This document shows positions 1-7,451 of a stretch of 15,009 nt of DNA, piece by piece. The position numbers and the translations under genes are program-made. The notes under the pieces were generated by a model, which saw only the letters and a program-made list of their open reading frames with translations, had not been told where the DNA came from and made no database searches. Origin of the DNA: Candidatus Hecatellales archaeon. Lineage in GTDB: Archaea > Thermoproteota > Bathyarchaeia > Hecatellales > Hecatellaceae. Position 1 is the first letter of the stretch. The number at the start of each line of letters is the position of its first letter. The stretch spans positions 1-15,009 of the forward strand of contig QMXU01000010.1 in NCBI GenBank assembly GCA_003662305.1, read 5' to 3'.

Positions 1-132
1 CGTGGGAATCGTCAGAGAGCCTGAAACCGGAATTATAACCTACAAGGTTTTCGAGCCTACCATGGCGCCTGAAGACCGGAAGGTTTTAAAGGAAATCATA
101 GACCTGCTGAGAGCTGAGCTTGAAGTCCCGGT
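1..132 (+). repeat. Left arm of 132-bp inverted repeat (pairs with 255-386)
   Basis: Bases 1-132 are the reverse complement of 255-386 with one mismatch (C at 103 opposite C at 284, changing Asp to Glu). The repeat breaks at T133/C254, leaving a 122-base spacer. The left arm begins at the window edge, so it may extend further. Confidence 0.93.
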
Positions 133-301
133 TGAAGAGCTTGGAAGCAAGGAGAAAATTGAGAAGTACCTGAGAAGGGAAGTTCTGAAGGTCATCCGCC
201 AGTATAAGCTTAAGGTTAGAAAGGAAGCCTTCGACAAAATCATGTATTATGTTCACCGGGACTTCAAGCTCAGCTCTCAGCAGCTCTATGATTTCCTTTA
301 A
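2..301 (+). pseudogene. Inverted partial copy of the secretion ATPase N-domain
   Basis: This frame carries residues GIVREPETG to ELEVPV, already seen on the minus strand, then about 40 further residues (EELGSKEKIEKYLRREV through FDKIMYYVHRDF) that match the usual next part of the archaeal secretion ATPase N-domain. From about base 264 it reads antisense through the second arm of the inverted repeat and stops at 299-301. It is therefore not an independent gene. Joined to the minus-strand fragment it supplies the next stretch of the same protein, giving about 140 residues in all. The peptides ending the two frames (KLSSQQLYDFL here, KLSSQQVYDFL there) are near-identical, as expected of a fold-back. 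The window starts inside this frame, so no real start codon is seen. Confidence 0.65.
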
Positions 302-541
302 AACCTTCCGGTCTTCAGGCGCCATGGTAGGCTCGAAAACCTTGTAGGTTATAATTCCGGTTTCAGGCTCTCTGACGATTCCCACGTATACGAAGGGAGG
401 ATTCACAGCGTAAGATTCAAGATAATATTTTTCCGAGGGCAGAGCTTCCCTCACTTCAGCTTCAGGGCTGCTTTCCTCAGCTTTTTCTTCGGTTTTAGGG
501 GCTTCCTCAGCCTTCTTAACCTTAAAGAAGAGGGGGGCCAT
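86..541 (-). CDS. Archaeal type II/IV secretion system ATPase, N-terminal fragment (broken by a fold-back)
   Basis: The first 95 or so residues (bases 541 down to about 255) read as the N-terminal region of an archaeal GspE/FlaI-type secretion ATPase, the hexameric motor at the inner face of the membrane that drives pilus or archaellum assembly. It has a charged Glu/Lys-rich lead segment, then the YVGIVREPETGIITYKVFEP block and a helical segment ending ELEVPV. Below base 255 the frame runs into the reverse complement of its own continuation, so the last 56 or so residues are meaningless. The true continuation is on the other strand at 133-263 (EELGSKEKIEKY... then MYYVHRDF). The ATPase core with its Walker motifs is outside the window. 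The start is ATG at 541; a TATA-like CTTTAAAG lies at about 580-587 and the ribosome-binding site is weak. Family assignment is good but rests on the N-domain only. Confidence 0.7.
   Translation of the reverse strand: MAPLFFKVKKAEEAPKTEEKAEESSPEAEVREALPSEKYYLESYAVNPPFVYVGIVREPETGIITYKVFEPTMAPEDRKVLKEIIELLRAELEVPVNIIHDFVEGFLSNLKLILADDLQNFPSQVLLNFLLASKLFNRDFKLSSQQVYDFL
255..386 (-). repeat. Right arm of 132-bp inverted repeat (pairs with 1-132)
   Basis: This is the reverse complement of bases 1-132. At the spacer-side junction the genuine coding sequence (HRDF codons, ACCGGGACTTC at 255-265) coincides with the reverse complement of the ELEVPV codons. That gives about 11 bases of microhomology, the kind of site where template-switching chimeras form. 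Confidence 0.93.
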
Positions 542-788
542 ATCTTAACCCTTTCTAAAGTTCTCTAACCTTCCCCATACTTTAAAGATTACCTCAGACA
601 ATTAATATCTTTAAAGGCTGTCTAAGCTACTGCCTGCTCTGAAAAAGGCTTCCGACTTCCTCTCTAAGTTAACTGTGCTGGTTAATTTCCTACTTTGTAA
701 AAGCCATTTTTCATGGGAAACTGTATATGACACCTGTTTTCCATCTGTTATTTCAGGCCATATAGCCCATGTAAGCTTTAAAGAAGCG

Positions 789-828
789 TTTTAAACTTGT
801 AGTGGCATGATTTAAATAGGGGGTTTAG
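789..828 (+). promoter_or_regulatory. Promoter and ribosome-binding site of the surface-protein gene
   Basis: TTTTAAAC at 789-796 is a TATA-like box that would place a transcript start near 818-820. AGGGGG at 818-823 is a purine-rich ribosome-binding site 5 bases before the GTG start. The rest of the 287-base gap (542-828) is AT-rich, contains further TATA-like stretches (580-587, about 608-615, 811-818) and shows no convincing reading frame. Confidence 0.45.
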
Positions 829-3800
829 GTGCACTTTAAACGTTATGCCTTATCCGTCCTGATAGTTTTTCTGCTTGTCGCTGCCTCCCTTCAGATAGCT
901 TACGCCATGCCTCAAGCCTACTCGGAGCAGGTTAGGCTTCAAGCCGTAGAAAAAGATGTCTACGCGGAGCTGGTTTTCCAAGGTGACGCCTTAAAACTTG
1001 CTGGAGAGTTTACCCCCAAAGATTTTCCGGTTTTAACCCAGGTTTCCCTCTGGGCTGTTAATGGAAGCCCCCCTGACACCCTGGTCTGGACGGACCTTCC
1101 AAGCCTCCCCTCCGGTGTAACTCTCATGGTTACCGTTTCCCTGCAGGCTGATGAGAAGGACGTTTCAAGCCAGCTTTCAGCCCTAACCAAGAAGATTGAA
1201 GCTGTTTTCCCCGTAAAGTTCTTCGACGTAACAGACCTCTGGCTGGTAGGCTTTGGAAGCAAAGACTTAAAGGTTTTCTATTCACCCGTGGACTTCTCCT
1301 CCTACCTGAAAGCCTACAGCGCCTACATTCCAGCTGAGTATGGAGGATTCGCGAAGCTTGCAGACTCAAGCCTCTACGAGTCCTCATCCTTCTCCATGCT
1401 TGGAGTTGAGTTTTACGGAGGATTTTCCCAGATTAAGATTAGGCTTGTCCACAAGGCTGAAGCTTCAGCCTACCAGCTAAAATACCTTAAAGCCGGTGTT
1501 AGAGACAGCTTCAGCTATAATGGCTACGTTGAGCCTTCCCCATTTTCAGAGGCTTCAACCGTCGAAATTAAGGTTCCCGGAGGCGTGGTCTCCGACGTTC
1601 TAATTCCGAACCTAACCGTTAAGCCTGGAGGGGTTTTGGAGGGTAACTTCAACGGGGTTGAAAGGTTTCCAGACGTTTATGCGGTTTACTCGCCTGGCTT
1701 CCAGTCTCAGCCGTACCTGAAGGTTACCAAGGTGGTGGACAGAACTACCTGGAACCAGGGCGACCTAGTGAAGGTAACCATCTATATTTCCAACATCGGA
1801 GAAGGTGAAGCCTTAAACATTTCAGTTGACGACTCTAAAGGATTCAGCAGGGTGGCAGACTACGTTTCCATCTATGAGGGTGAACCTTTAGCCGTTATTT
1901 CAAGTTTAAGCCCTGGCTCCACCGAGGAGTTAAGCTACACCCTGCTAGTCGAGGAGCTTCCCCCTGAAAAATACGTCAGCCTCGACGCTGCGGAGGTAAC
2001 CTACGCTGATGAGAGCCTGCTAAACTTCTATGAGGCTTCATCCAACAGCCTAACGGTGGGCATCGGCCTTCCCATAGCGTCGGTTATATCCGTAATGGAG
2101 GTTGACAGCTTCTCGGTTGAAGGCGGAGGAACCGTTAACGCCTCCATCAGCCTTGTGAACCTGGGGGAGACGGCGGCCAGCAACGTTAGGGTTATAGTTC
2201 AGGCGGGTGGAGAATGGCTAACCCAAGAGGTTCCGGAAATAGCTCCCCTATCCACGTCCACCGTAAGCATCTCCACGAAAATCTACGGGACTAACCCCAC
2301 TTACAGCCTGGATTCAGCGGTGTTCGTAAGCTTCTTCAGCAAGGATGTCCCTGAAGTCGGTTCCTTATCCATAAGTGTAACTCCCAACTCAGCCGTCATC
2401 CACCTCGCCAGCCGGAACCTCCCCTCCATCAAACTGGAGAAAACCGTGGACAAGAAAGTCTGCAAGGTTGAAGACTTGGTCAACGTGAAGCTCTCCGTTA
2501 CGGTTGAAAAGGTGCTGCCTGAAACAGGATTAACCCTCTACGAGGTGCTGCCGAAAGGTGCAGCCTACCAGTCCGGAGGCTTCTCCCAGCTTCCAGCAAC
2601 TCCATCGCTCGTTAAAAGCGAAATTCAGCCTTCAAAGCTTGGGGAGCCGTCAACCCTAACCTACACCGTTAAAGTTGATAAGCCGGAAGTCCTGCTTTTT
2701 CCTCCAACACTAGCCCTATTAAAGGCTTCCCCAGATGCTCCTCCTCTAAGCTTCTACGCTGAAAACGCACCAGTCGCCTCAGCCTCCCTAAGCCTCACCA
2801 AGAGTCCTGAGCTTTCAGTTGAGGAAGGAGCAGTTCACGTCACGGTTTCAGCTCTAAACCAGGCCAGCATCAGCATTTCAAACGTGAAAATAGAGGACAG
2901 CCTTCCAGGCGGAGTTGAACTGGTTGAAGGCAAGCTTTCAGCGTACACTCCCACACTCGGACCTGGAGAAGCTTTAACCCTCACCTACACCGTGAAGCTC
3001 ACATCATATTCTCCAAGCATAGTTTTCCCCGGGGCTAAAGGCTCCTACAACCTCCTCTTCCTAGCCTTTGAGCAGTCCTCAGAGGAAGCAGAGCTGAAGG
3101 TTCCAGCTCCAAAGGTAACGCTGGAAAAAACTTTCGCGGTTCAAAGTCCGCTGGCAGGAGAGCCCGTAGAGGTGGCTGTCCGCTTCGCAAACAACAGCGA
3201 CTTCCCAGTTTTCAACGTGAAAGTTTCAGACAGCCTTCCAGAAGGCTTCGAACTTAAAAATGGAAACCTCACAGCTGAAGCACCCACCCTAGAGCCGGGC
3301 GGCGAGCTATCCCTGAACTATGTTATCTCAACCGCCAGCGACGGCTCCTTCAAGCTTCCTAAGGTTCAAGCTGAATACAGCTATCTAGGCTTAAGCTTCA
3401 AATCCAACTTCACCCCAGCTGAGAAGCTTGTCTTAGGCCCTAAGATTTACGTTAGCAAAACAGTTAATCCCCCAGGCGTCAGCTCTGGGGAGCCCTTCAC
3501 CGTGAATGTTGTCATTAAAAATTTAGGTAAAAACCTTGAAGCCCTGAATGTGAAGGTTTCAGATGTTATCCCCCTCTACGCTGAACTTGTTGAAGGCTCA
3601 CCGCAAATAGTGATTTCAAAGATCCCCCCTGGAAGCGTTAAAACCGTAACCTACAAGCTTATAGTGAGAGAGGAGGGATCCTTCGCTCTCCCGCAGCCTA
3701 CAGTAGCCTACAGTTTTCAGGGAGGAGAAAAGGTAACGGTTAAGCCTGTTGAAAAGGTCATGGCAACCGTTACTGGGCTGGCGCCTACACCTTCCACCCC

Positions 3801-3927
3801 CTCAACCGTCATATTCTCCCTCCTGCCCTACATCGCCGCAATTATAGCAGTGGCAGCTGCAGCCGCATTCATGCTAATCAAGAGAAGACGTAAAACCAAG
3901 GTTGAGGAAGAAGAGTTCCTGTCGTAA
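829..3927 (+). CDS. Secreted, membrane-anchored surface protein with DUF11-like repeats
   Basis: This 1032-residue protein is probably exported and held in the membrane by its C-terminus, as in S-layer-associated or adhesin-like archaeal proteins. Residues 1-26 form a signal peptide (basic start, hydrophobic core, AYA before a likely cleavage site). Residues 30-290 are an unrecognised region. From about 295 come six roughly 105-110-residue Ig-like repeats of the DUF11/COG1361 kind, starting near 295, 415, 534, 652, 763 and 873. Typical repeat signatures are LEKTF/SKTVNP openings, a NVKVSDSLPEGFEL core and a LEPGGELSLNY close. A Thr/Pro/Ser stalk (about 984-994), one membrane helix (about 995-1017) and the tail KRRRKTKVEEEEFLS follow. 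Only one cysteine is present and no catalytic motif is visible. The GTG start is supported by the purine-rich site just upstream. It converges on the pseudo-KaiC gene with a 19-base gap. Its ligand is unknown. Confidence 0.85.
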   Translation: MHFKRYALSVLIVFLLVAASLQIAYAMPQAYSEQVRLQAVEKDVYAELVFQGDALKLAGEFTPKDFPVLTQVSLWAVNGSPPDTLVWTDLPSLPSGVTLMVTVSLQADEKDVSSQLSALTKKIEAVFPVKFFDVTDLWLVGFGSKDLKVFYSPVDFSSYLKAYSAYIPAEYGGFAKLADSSLYESSSFSMLGVEFYGGFSQIKIRLVHKAEASAYQLKYLKAGVRDSFSYNGYVEPSPFSEASTVEIKVPGGVVSDVLIPNLTVKPGGVLEGNFNGVERFPDVYAVYSPGFQSQPYLKVTKVVDRTTWNQGDLVKVTIYISNIGEGEALNISVDDSKGFSRVADYVSIYEGEPLAVISSLSPGSTEELSYTLLVEELPPEKYVSLDAAEVTYADESLLNFYEASSNSLTVGIGLPIASVISVMEVDSFSVEGGGTVNASISLVNLGETAASNVRVIVQAGGEWLTQEVPEIAPLSTSTVSISTKIYGTNPTYSLDSAVFVSFFSKDVPEVGSLSISVTPNSAVIHLASRNLPSIKLEKTVDKKVCKVEDLVNVKLSVTVEKVLPETGLTLYEVLPKGAAYQSGGFSQLPATPSLVKSEIQPSKLGEPSTLTYTVKVDKPEVLLFPPTLALLKASPDAPPLSFYAENAPVASASLSLTKSPELSVEEGAVHVTVSALNQASISISNVKIEDSLPGGVELVEGKLSAYTPTLGPGEALTLTYTVKLTSYSPSIVFPGAKGSYNLLFLAFEQSSEEAELKVPAPKVTLEKTFAVQSPLAGEPVEVAVRFANNSDFPVFNVKVSDSLPEGFELKNGNLTAEAPTLEPGGELSLNYVISTASDGSFKLPKVQAEYSYLGLSFKSNFTPAEKLVLGPKIYVSKTVNPPGVSSGEPFTVNVVIKNLGKNLEALNVKVSDVIPLYAELVEGSPQIVISKIPPGSVKTVTYKLIVREEGSFALPQPTVAYSFQGGEKVTVKPVEKVMATVTGLAPTPSTPSTVIFSLLPYIAAIIAVAAAAAFMLIKRRRKTKVEEEEFLS

Positions 3928-3946
3928 GCTGTAAGTTTTAACCTGC

Positions 3947-4693
3947 TCAGGCAACCCTCATAGTCGTCTCGATGGCTATGCCTTCACGGGTTATCCGGTA
4001 AGGTATAGATCGTAAAACATGGTGAACCTTCCTAAGCTTTCTAATCCTAATGTTGCCAGCAGCCTCCTCCTCTTCCAAGTTAAGCTGAAACTCCACCATT
4101 CCATCGGCGAAGTGGGCTACCGTCGTAATAATCTTGCTGTCGTGAAGCCCTGGAATCATCAGGAGGAAGTGCAGTCCCCCATGCTTCCTCGCATAGTAGA
4201 TAGTCGTCTCAATCATTTCGATTATGTCCTTAAGGTCGTAGAATAGGAGAAAATAGGAGAAAGTGTCTATAACCGTGTAGCGTCCCTCCTCCATGGCTGA
4301 GGGAAGCTGGCTTGCAAGAATCTCCGCTATAACCCTCCTCCCAGTCATCCCCCTCCTAATCTCCTGCCTGGGCGTGTAGGCGTCCACAAACTTCCAGAGG
4401 TCTTTCCCTTTACCTTCAAACTCGTCGATATCCCAGCCGTAAATAGTCATCTCGCTTTTCACGTCTTCAGCCGGCCTGTCAATGGTGAAGTAGGCAACTT
4501 TCTGCCCTCCATTTTTAACCTTTAAAAACATAACCTGCTGGGCGAAGAGGTCGAATCCTGAGCCTGGCTCCCCCATGATGGCCAGAACGCTTCCATCAGG
4601 GAACCCTCCTCCAAGCAGCCTGTCTAACGCTACAATCTCCGTGCTTATAATGCTGTGGCCTTCAGCAGCACGCTTTGGGGAAGCCAACCACAC
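3947..4693 (-). CDS. KaiC-like RecA-fold protein with degenerate Walker A (pseudo-ATPase)
   Basis: This 248-residue single-domain member of the KaiC/RadA-like family opens with the typical STEIVALDRLLGGGFPDGS stretch (about 17-35). Its phosphate loop reads GEPGSGFDLF (41-50): the invariant Lys is Phe and the following Ser/Thr is Asp. The catalytic Glu pair that follows the next strand in active relatives is replaced (FTIDRP, 69-74). The Walker B strand is kept (YTVIDTFS, 139-146), as is the closing PYRITREGIAI. The fold is probably intact while ATP binding or hydrolysis is lost or strongly altered. A structural or regulatory partner of an active paralogue is the likeliest role, by inference. 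The start is GTG at 4693; a minus-strand TATA box (4721-4729) about 30 bases upstream suggests a near-leaderless transcript separate from the zinc-protein gene upstream. TTG at 4687 is an alternative start. Confidence 0.82.
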   Translation of the reverse strand: MWLASPKRAAEGHSIISTEIVALDRLLGGGFPDGSVLAIMGEPGSGFDLFAQQVMFLKVKNGGQKVAYFTIDRPAEDVKSEMTIYGWDIDEFEGKGKDLWKFVDAYTPRQEIRRGMTGRRVIAEILASQLPSAMEEGRYTVIDTFSYFLLFYDLKDIIEMIETTIYYARKHGGLHFLLMIPGLHDSKIITTVAHFADGMVEFQLNLEEEEAAGNIRIRKLRKVHHVLRSIPYRITREGIAIETTMRVA

Positions 4694-4720
4694 CGCCCTT
4701 CGCTATTCTAAACCTTAAAA

Positions 4721-4729
4721 GTATAAAAG
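4721..4729 (-). promoter_or_regulatory. TATA box for the pseudo-KaiC gene
   Basis: The minus strand reads CTTTTATAC. About 26 bases downstream a transcript would begin near 4699, leaving roughly 6 untranslated bases before the GTG at 4693. Confidence 0.4.
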
Positions 4730-4798
4730 CAACCGTAAACCTTTAACGGTGAGCACCCTTAAAATAATTTTCTTTCCCCTTTTTCTGGAAGAAGCCTC

Positions 4799-5767
4799 TT
4801 AAGCGAGCTTCTGGCTTAGGTATTCCGCTGCCTCCTGGCTGTTTTTTCCTTCAACCACTTCTATGTTGTACTGTTTGGCTAGGTTTCTGCCCACGTCGGA
4901 TAGGGCTGGAATGGCTACGCAGACGGCCTTATCAGGCTTAACGTCTAAGACTTTCGCAAACATGCTGATTATGATGCTTCCGTCCACTTCTCCCTCAACC
5001 TTCTCGTACAGGTCTATAACGACCCTAATCTGCTTTTTACCCTCAACCTTGTAGGCTACAAGGTCGAAGCTATGTTTGCCTCCTGAAACCCCTTCAAGGC
5101 TTTCCACGAAGTGAACATCGTATCCGATGGAGGTGAGCCCTTCAGCCAGAGTTCTAAGGTTGCCAAGCTTCTTAACGTAAGCAGTCATCTCATCGCTTAA
5201 AGCATAAGAGTATATCTCCTTGAATTCGCCTTCCCTCGCCTTAAAGTCTAAACCGCAGTTCAGGCAGTGCACTCCAACCTCTGGAGTGTCAAATTTCTTC
5301 TTGCAGACGTTACACTCAAACCATGAAGCTAAAACCCTGTACTCATGGTTCTCCAGCTCAGTTTTATCCTTAGGGCAAACAGGCTTGGTGCCCTCGAAAA
5401 GCTTGTTCACAACAAACTTTGTCCCACACTTTAAATGCTCCAGCAGCCTCTTCTTGTCTATGTCAAAGGACCCGCAGCTTGGGCATATCCCCTTAGGAGA
5501 AAGATTCACGGACTCGCATCTGGGGCACGCAAAAACCTTGTCGTACAGGTTTTTCGTCAGAACCTTCTCTTTAATCAGGCTTTCAAGAAGCTTTGAGGCT
5601 TCTTCAGGCTTAATGTTCAGGCTTTTCTCAACGTAAGGATATCTTACACCTGCATTATGGTCTATGACTGGGGCAATGTTGAGTTCTCCCTTGCTCAGAA
5701 GCTTGAAAATTATCGCTAGCTTCTTGTTGGAGACAGCTTCAGCTTCCGAGCCGCTGGGAGAACTCAT
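4799..5767 (-). CDS. TackOD1-like zinc-ribbon protein with N-terminal wHTH and C-terminal nuclease-fold domain
   Basis: This 322-residue cytoplasmic protein is probably a signalling output or transcription factor. Residues 15-75 look like a winged helix-turn-helix. A chain of zinc-binding knuckles follows: C81-x2-C84, C95-x2-C98, HLKC (H111, C114), C131, C152-x2-C155 and C168-x2-C171. This order, with the EHLKCG step and the WFECNVCKKKFD block, matches my recollection of the 'Thaumarchaeal output domain 1' of TACK-archaeal signalling proteins. Residues 200-305 resemble the PD-(D/E)xK nuclease fold (SGGKHSFDLVAY, then RVVIDLYEK), but the expected final Lys is Tyr, so cleavage is doubtful. The start is ATG at 5767 with GGAGGA about 10 bases upstream. 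It lies 61 bases after the canonical KaiC gene with no clear TATA box between, so the two are probably co-transcribed. Fold calls are good; the family name is moderately sure. Confidence 0.75.
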   Translation of the reverse strand: MSSPSGSEAEAVSNKKLAIIFKLLSKGELNIAPVIDHNAGVRYPYVEKSLNIKPEEASKLLESLIKEKVLTKNLYDKVFACPRCESVNLSPKGICPSCGSFDIDKKRLLEHLKCGTKFVVNKLFEGTKPVCPKDKTELENHEYRVLASWFECNVCKKKFDTPEVGVHCLNCGLDFKAREGEFKEIYSYALSDEMTAYVKKLGNLRTLAEGLTSIGYDVHFVESLEGVSGGKHSFDLVAYKVEGKKQIRVVIDLYEKVEGEVDGSIIISMFAKVLDVKPDKAVCVAIPALSDVGRNLAKQYNIEVVEGKNSQEAAEYLSQKLA

Positions 5768-5828
5768 TCTCTAACAGTCCTCCAAGGTTGTATGGCTGAA
5801 CCCATCTTCCCACATTCTCTCTTTTCAT

Positions 5829-6590
5829 CTAAAGCTTGTAGAACACTCTCTCCTTCGGAAAGACGGTTATCCCCCCTTGGTCTATCCTGTACGGACGGGG
5901 TTGAGTGTCATGGGAAGCCCCTCTAAGCTTTTCAACGTAAACGCTTTTAATCAGGCTTCCCTCCTGGTAGATGTTCTGGAGAACTATGACCCCGTCTGAC
6001 AGGTACTCCTCAAATATGAATTCTCTTTCCAGCTGGCTTGTTTTAGCCTCTGAAATCACTAGGGAGGTGCATCCCGAGTCGAGAAGAGTTTTAAAGATGA
6101 GCATGGTGTAAAGTCTGCGTTCAACAGGGTCTGCCACCTGAAAGGTCAGAGCGGAAATCGAGTCTATTACAACCCTCGAAGCGTTAATGGACTCTATACC
6201 CCTCTTTAAAGCCTCTAGGAGGCTTGCAGCCTTAAAGACAGGCATCCCCATAAACTTCACGAGTTCCTTAAACCTTTCAGAGGGAAGATAGTTCACAACG
6301 GACTGGTCTATGATTTTTATCATTTCAGAGTTTTCCAGTTCGTCAAGATTCAATCCAAGCCTGGCCATGTCTGCTTTAAACACTTCTCCGCCTTCCTCAA
6401 GGGTTACGATTAAGCCTTTCTCCCCGTACTTTTTCACTCCGTTGTAGATGAACTGGGCGCCTAAGATGGTTTTGCCTGTTCCCGGTCCTCCCACCACGAG
6501 GATGCATCTTCCACGCGGTATTCCTCCGCCTAGAAGGTCGTCGAGCCCCGTGATTCCGGTCTTCGCAACGCTGTTCTGCAAGCATAACAC
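5829..6590 (-). CDS. Single-domain KaiC-like ATPase, canonical
   Basis: This is a 253-residue RecA-superfamily ATPase of the archaeal KaiC-like type (one domain; cyanobacterial KaiC has two). It has KTGITGLDDLLGGGIPRG at the N-terminus, a perfect Walker A GGPGTGKT (34-41), the catalytic Glu pair in VTLEEGG (65-66), Walker B VVIDS (140-144) and the C-terminal EKLRGASHD...PYRIDQGGI signature. All active-site elements are present, so it should bind and hydrolyse ATP, probably as a hexamer, and act as a switch in signal transduction. The start taken is GTG at 6590; TTG at 6581, with GGTG about 7 bases upstream, is equally plausible and shortens it by three residues. It heads a probable operon with the zinc-ribbon protein and is divergent from the ribbon-helix-helix gene. 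The family is also often annotated as KaiC, RadA-like or RAD55. Confidence 0.88.
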   Translation of the reverse strand: MLCLQNSVAKTGITGLDDLLGGGIPRGRCILVVGGPGTGKTILGAQFIYNGVKKYGEKGLIVTLEEGGEVFKADMARLGLNLDELENSEMIKIIDQSVVNYLPSERFKELVKFMGMPVFKAASLLEALKRGIESINASRVVIDSISALTFQVADPVERRLYTMLIFKTLLDSGCTSLVISEAKTSQLEREFIFEEYLSDGVIVLQNIYQEGSLIKSVYVEKLRGASHDTQPRPYRIDQGGITVFPKERVFYKL

Positions 6591-6627
6591 CTGCTAGTGT
6601 TAGTCCTAGCACAAAAGATTAACCTTA

Positions 6628-6635
6628 CTTAAATC
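6628..6635 (-). promoter_or_regulatory. TATA box of the KaiC/zinc-protein operon
   Basis: The minus strand reads GATTTAAG, about 26 bases before a predicted transcript start near 6605 and roughly 15 bases before the GTG at 6590. A second AT-rich run (ATTTATTTAT, about 6636-6646) is an alternative. Confidence 0.4.
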
Positions 6636-6722
6636 ATAAATAAATCTTACCAAGGTTTATGTATCGGCTGCTGAAAAGTTTTTAAATACCTTCAGATTTT
6701 CGGTTTTAAATTCAATGTATAC

Positions 6723-6756
6723 TTTCATTTAATGAAAAATATTTATGTTTAAACAT
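6723..6756 (+). promoter_or_regulatory. Two adjacent palindromes: candidate operators in the KaiC/RHH divergent region
   Basis: TTTCAT-TTA-ATGAAA (6723-6737) and ATGTTTAAACAT (6745-6756) are both perfect dyads. Their centres lie about 20 bases apart, close to two helical turns. They precede the ribbon-helix-helix gene, whose protein class usually binds short palindromes in tandem. The second dyad may also serve as a TATA box (GTTTAAAC), placing a transcript start near 6777. Operator function is inferred. Confidence 0.35.
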
Positions 6757-6789
6757 GATAAATACTATTTAAAAACTCAAGTGGCCTCC

Positions 6790-7299
6790 ATGAGCAGAGT
6801 TACCTCCGTCGAACTGGATGAAGAAGACGTAAGATACATAGAAAATCTCATAGTAGAGGGCAGAATAAGGTCTCTTAAAGAGTTCGTTGAGAAATGCGTG
6901 AAGTTTGGCATATCGTACACGTTGGACCGGTGGCAGCCCGGCGTAATGAACGTAGGACCCGTAAGAGTTATAATACTCATGAAAAAAGCCCTAGAGCTTC
7001 TCGTGGAGCATGTCCCCCCAGAAGACCATGAAGATGTAGGCCGAGAAATAGGGGAAATCGTTTCCTCCTTCCTTCTTTTCCAGCATCAGGTGGAATGCTC
7101 CCAGGACTGGGATGCGGCTTTCAAGATTCTGTCGGACATGGGCTGGGGGCAGTTCCAGAAGTCTTCAGAAACCATAATTCAGGTTGTCTCTCCAGCGTTA
7201 CCATCCGAAATAATGAAGGGATGCCTTGAAGCCATGTTAAACGTTAAGCTTGAAGCCATCCACCTCAAAATAGACGTCCACCAATTTAAAGTTCTATAA
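6790..7299 (+). CDS. Ribbon-helix-helix DNA-binding protein with uncharacterised C-terminal domain
   Basis: This protein has 169 residues from ATG 6790. The first 45 or so (MSRVTSVELDEEDVRYIENL...GRIRSLKEFVEKCVKFGI) fit a CopG/Arc-type ribbon-helix-helix fold: a short beta strand, then two helices with an arginine-containing turn. These proteins bind DNA as dimers. The remaining 120 or so residues are a mostly helical region that I do not recognise; it holds two cysteines (VECSQDW and KGCLEAM) and ends LEAIHLKIDVHQFKVL. It may be a ligand-sensing or oligomerisation domain. An upstream in-frame ATG at 6745 would add 15 residues, but those codons are AT-rich like the spacer and the family normally begins just before the strand, so 6790 is preferred. 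It is divergent from the KaiC operon, hence a candidate regulator of it and of itself, by position only. Confidence 0.65.
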   Translation: MSRVTSVELDEEDVRYIENLIVEGRIRSLKEFVEKCVKFGISYTLDRWQPGVMNVGPVRVIILMKKALELLVEHVPPEDHEDVGREIGEIVSSFLLFQHQVECSQDWDAAFKILSDMGWGQFQKSSETIIQVVSPALPSEIMKGCLEAMLNVKLEAIHLKIDVHQFKVL

Positions 7300-7406
7300 A
7301 CATTTTGTTTTCTTCCACTATCCTCCTCTCAAATGCAAATATAGGCATTATTATCGCATATTTTCCTTTAAAACCGTTTAAAAATCCTTATTTATCCCTG
7401 AAAGGC

Positions 7407-7424
7407 GAAAAATTTAAATTTTTC
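7407..7424 (+). promoter_or_regulatory. Perfect 18-bp palindrome containing the probable TATA box of the prenyl synthase gene
   Basis: GAAAAATTTAAATTTTTC is its own reverse complement. Its core AATTTAAATT lies where a TATA box would give a transcript start near 7441, about 10 bases before the TTG at 7452. Symmetry in AT-rich archaeal promoters can be accidental; a repressor site overlapping the TATA box is the alternative. Confidence 0.4.
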
Positions 7425-7451
7425 ATCATTTAAATCCATATCAGATGGATT

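Noticed and set aside
5220..5636. 138-codon plus-strand open frame opposite the zinc-ribbon gene
   Set aside because: The minus-strand protein has ordered zinc ligands and a good ribosome-binding site; the opposite frame is a composition shadow.
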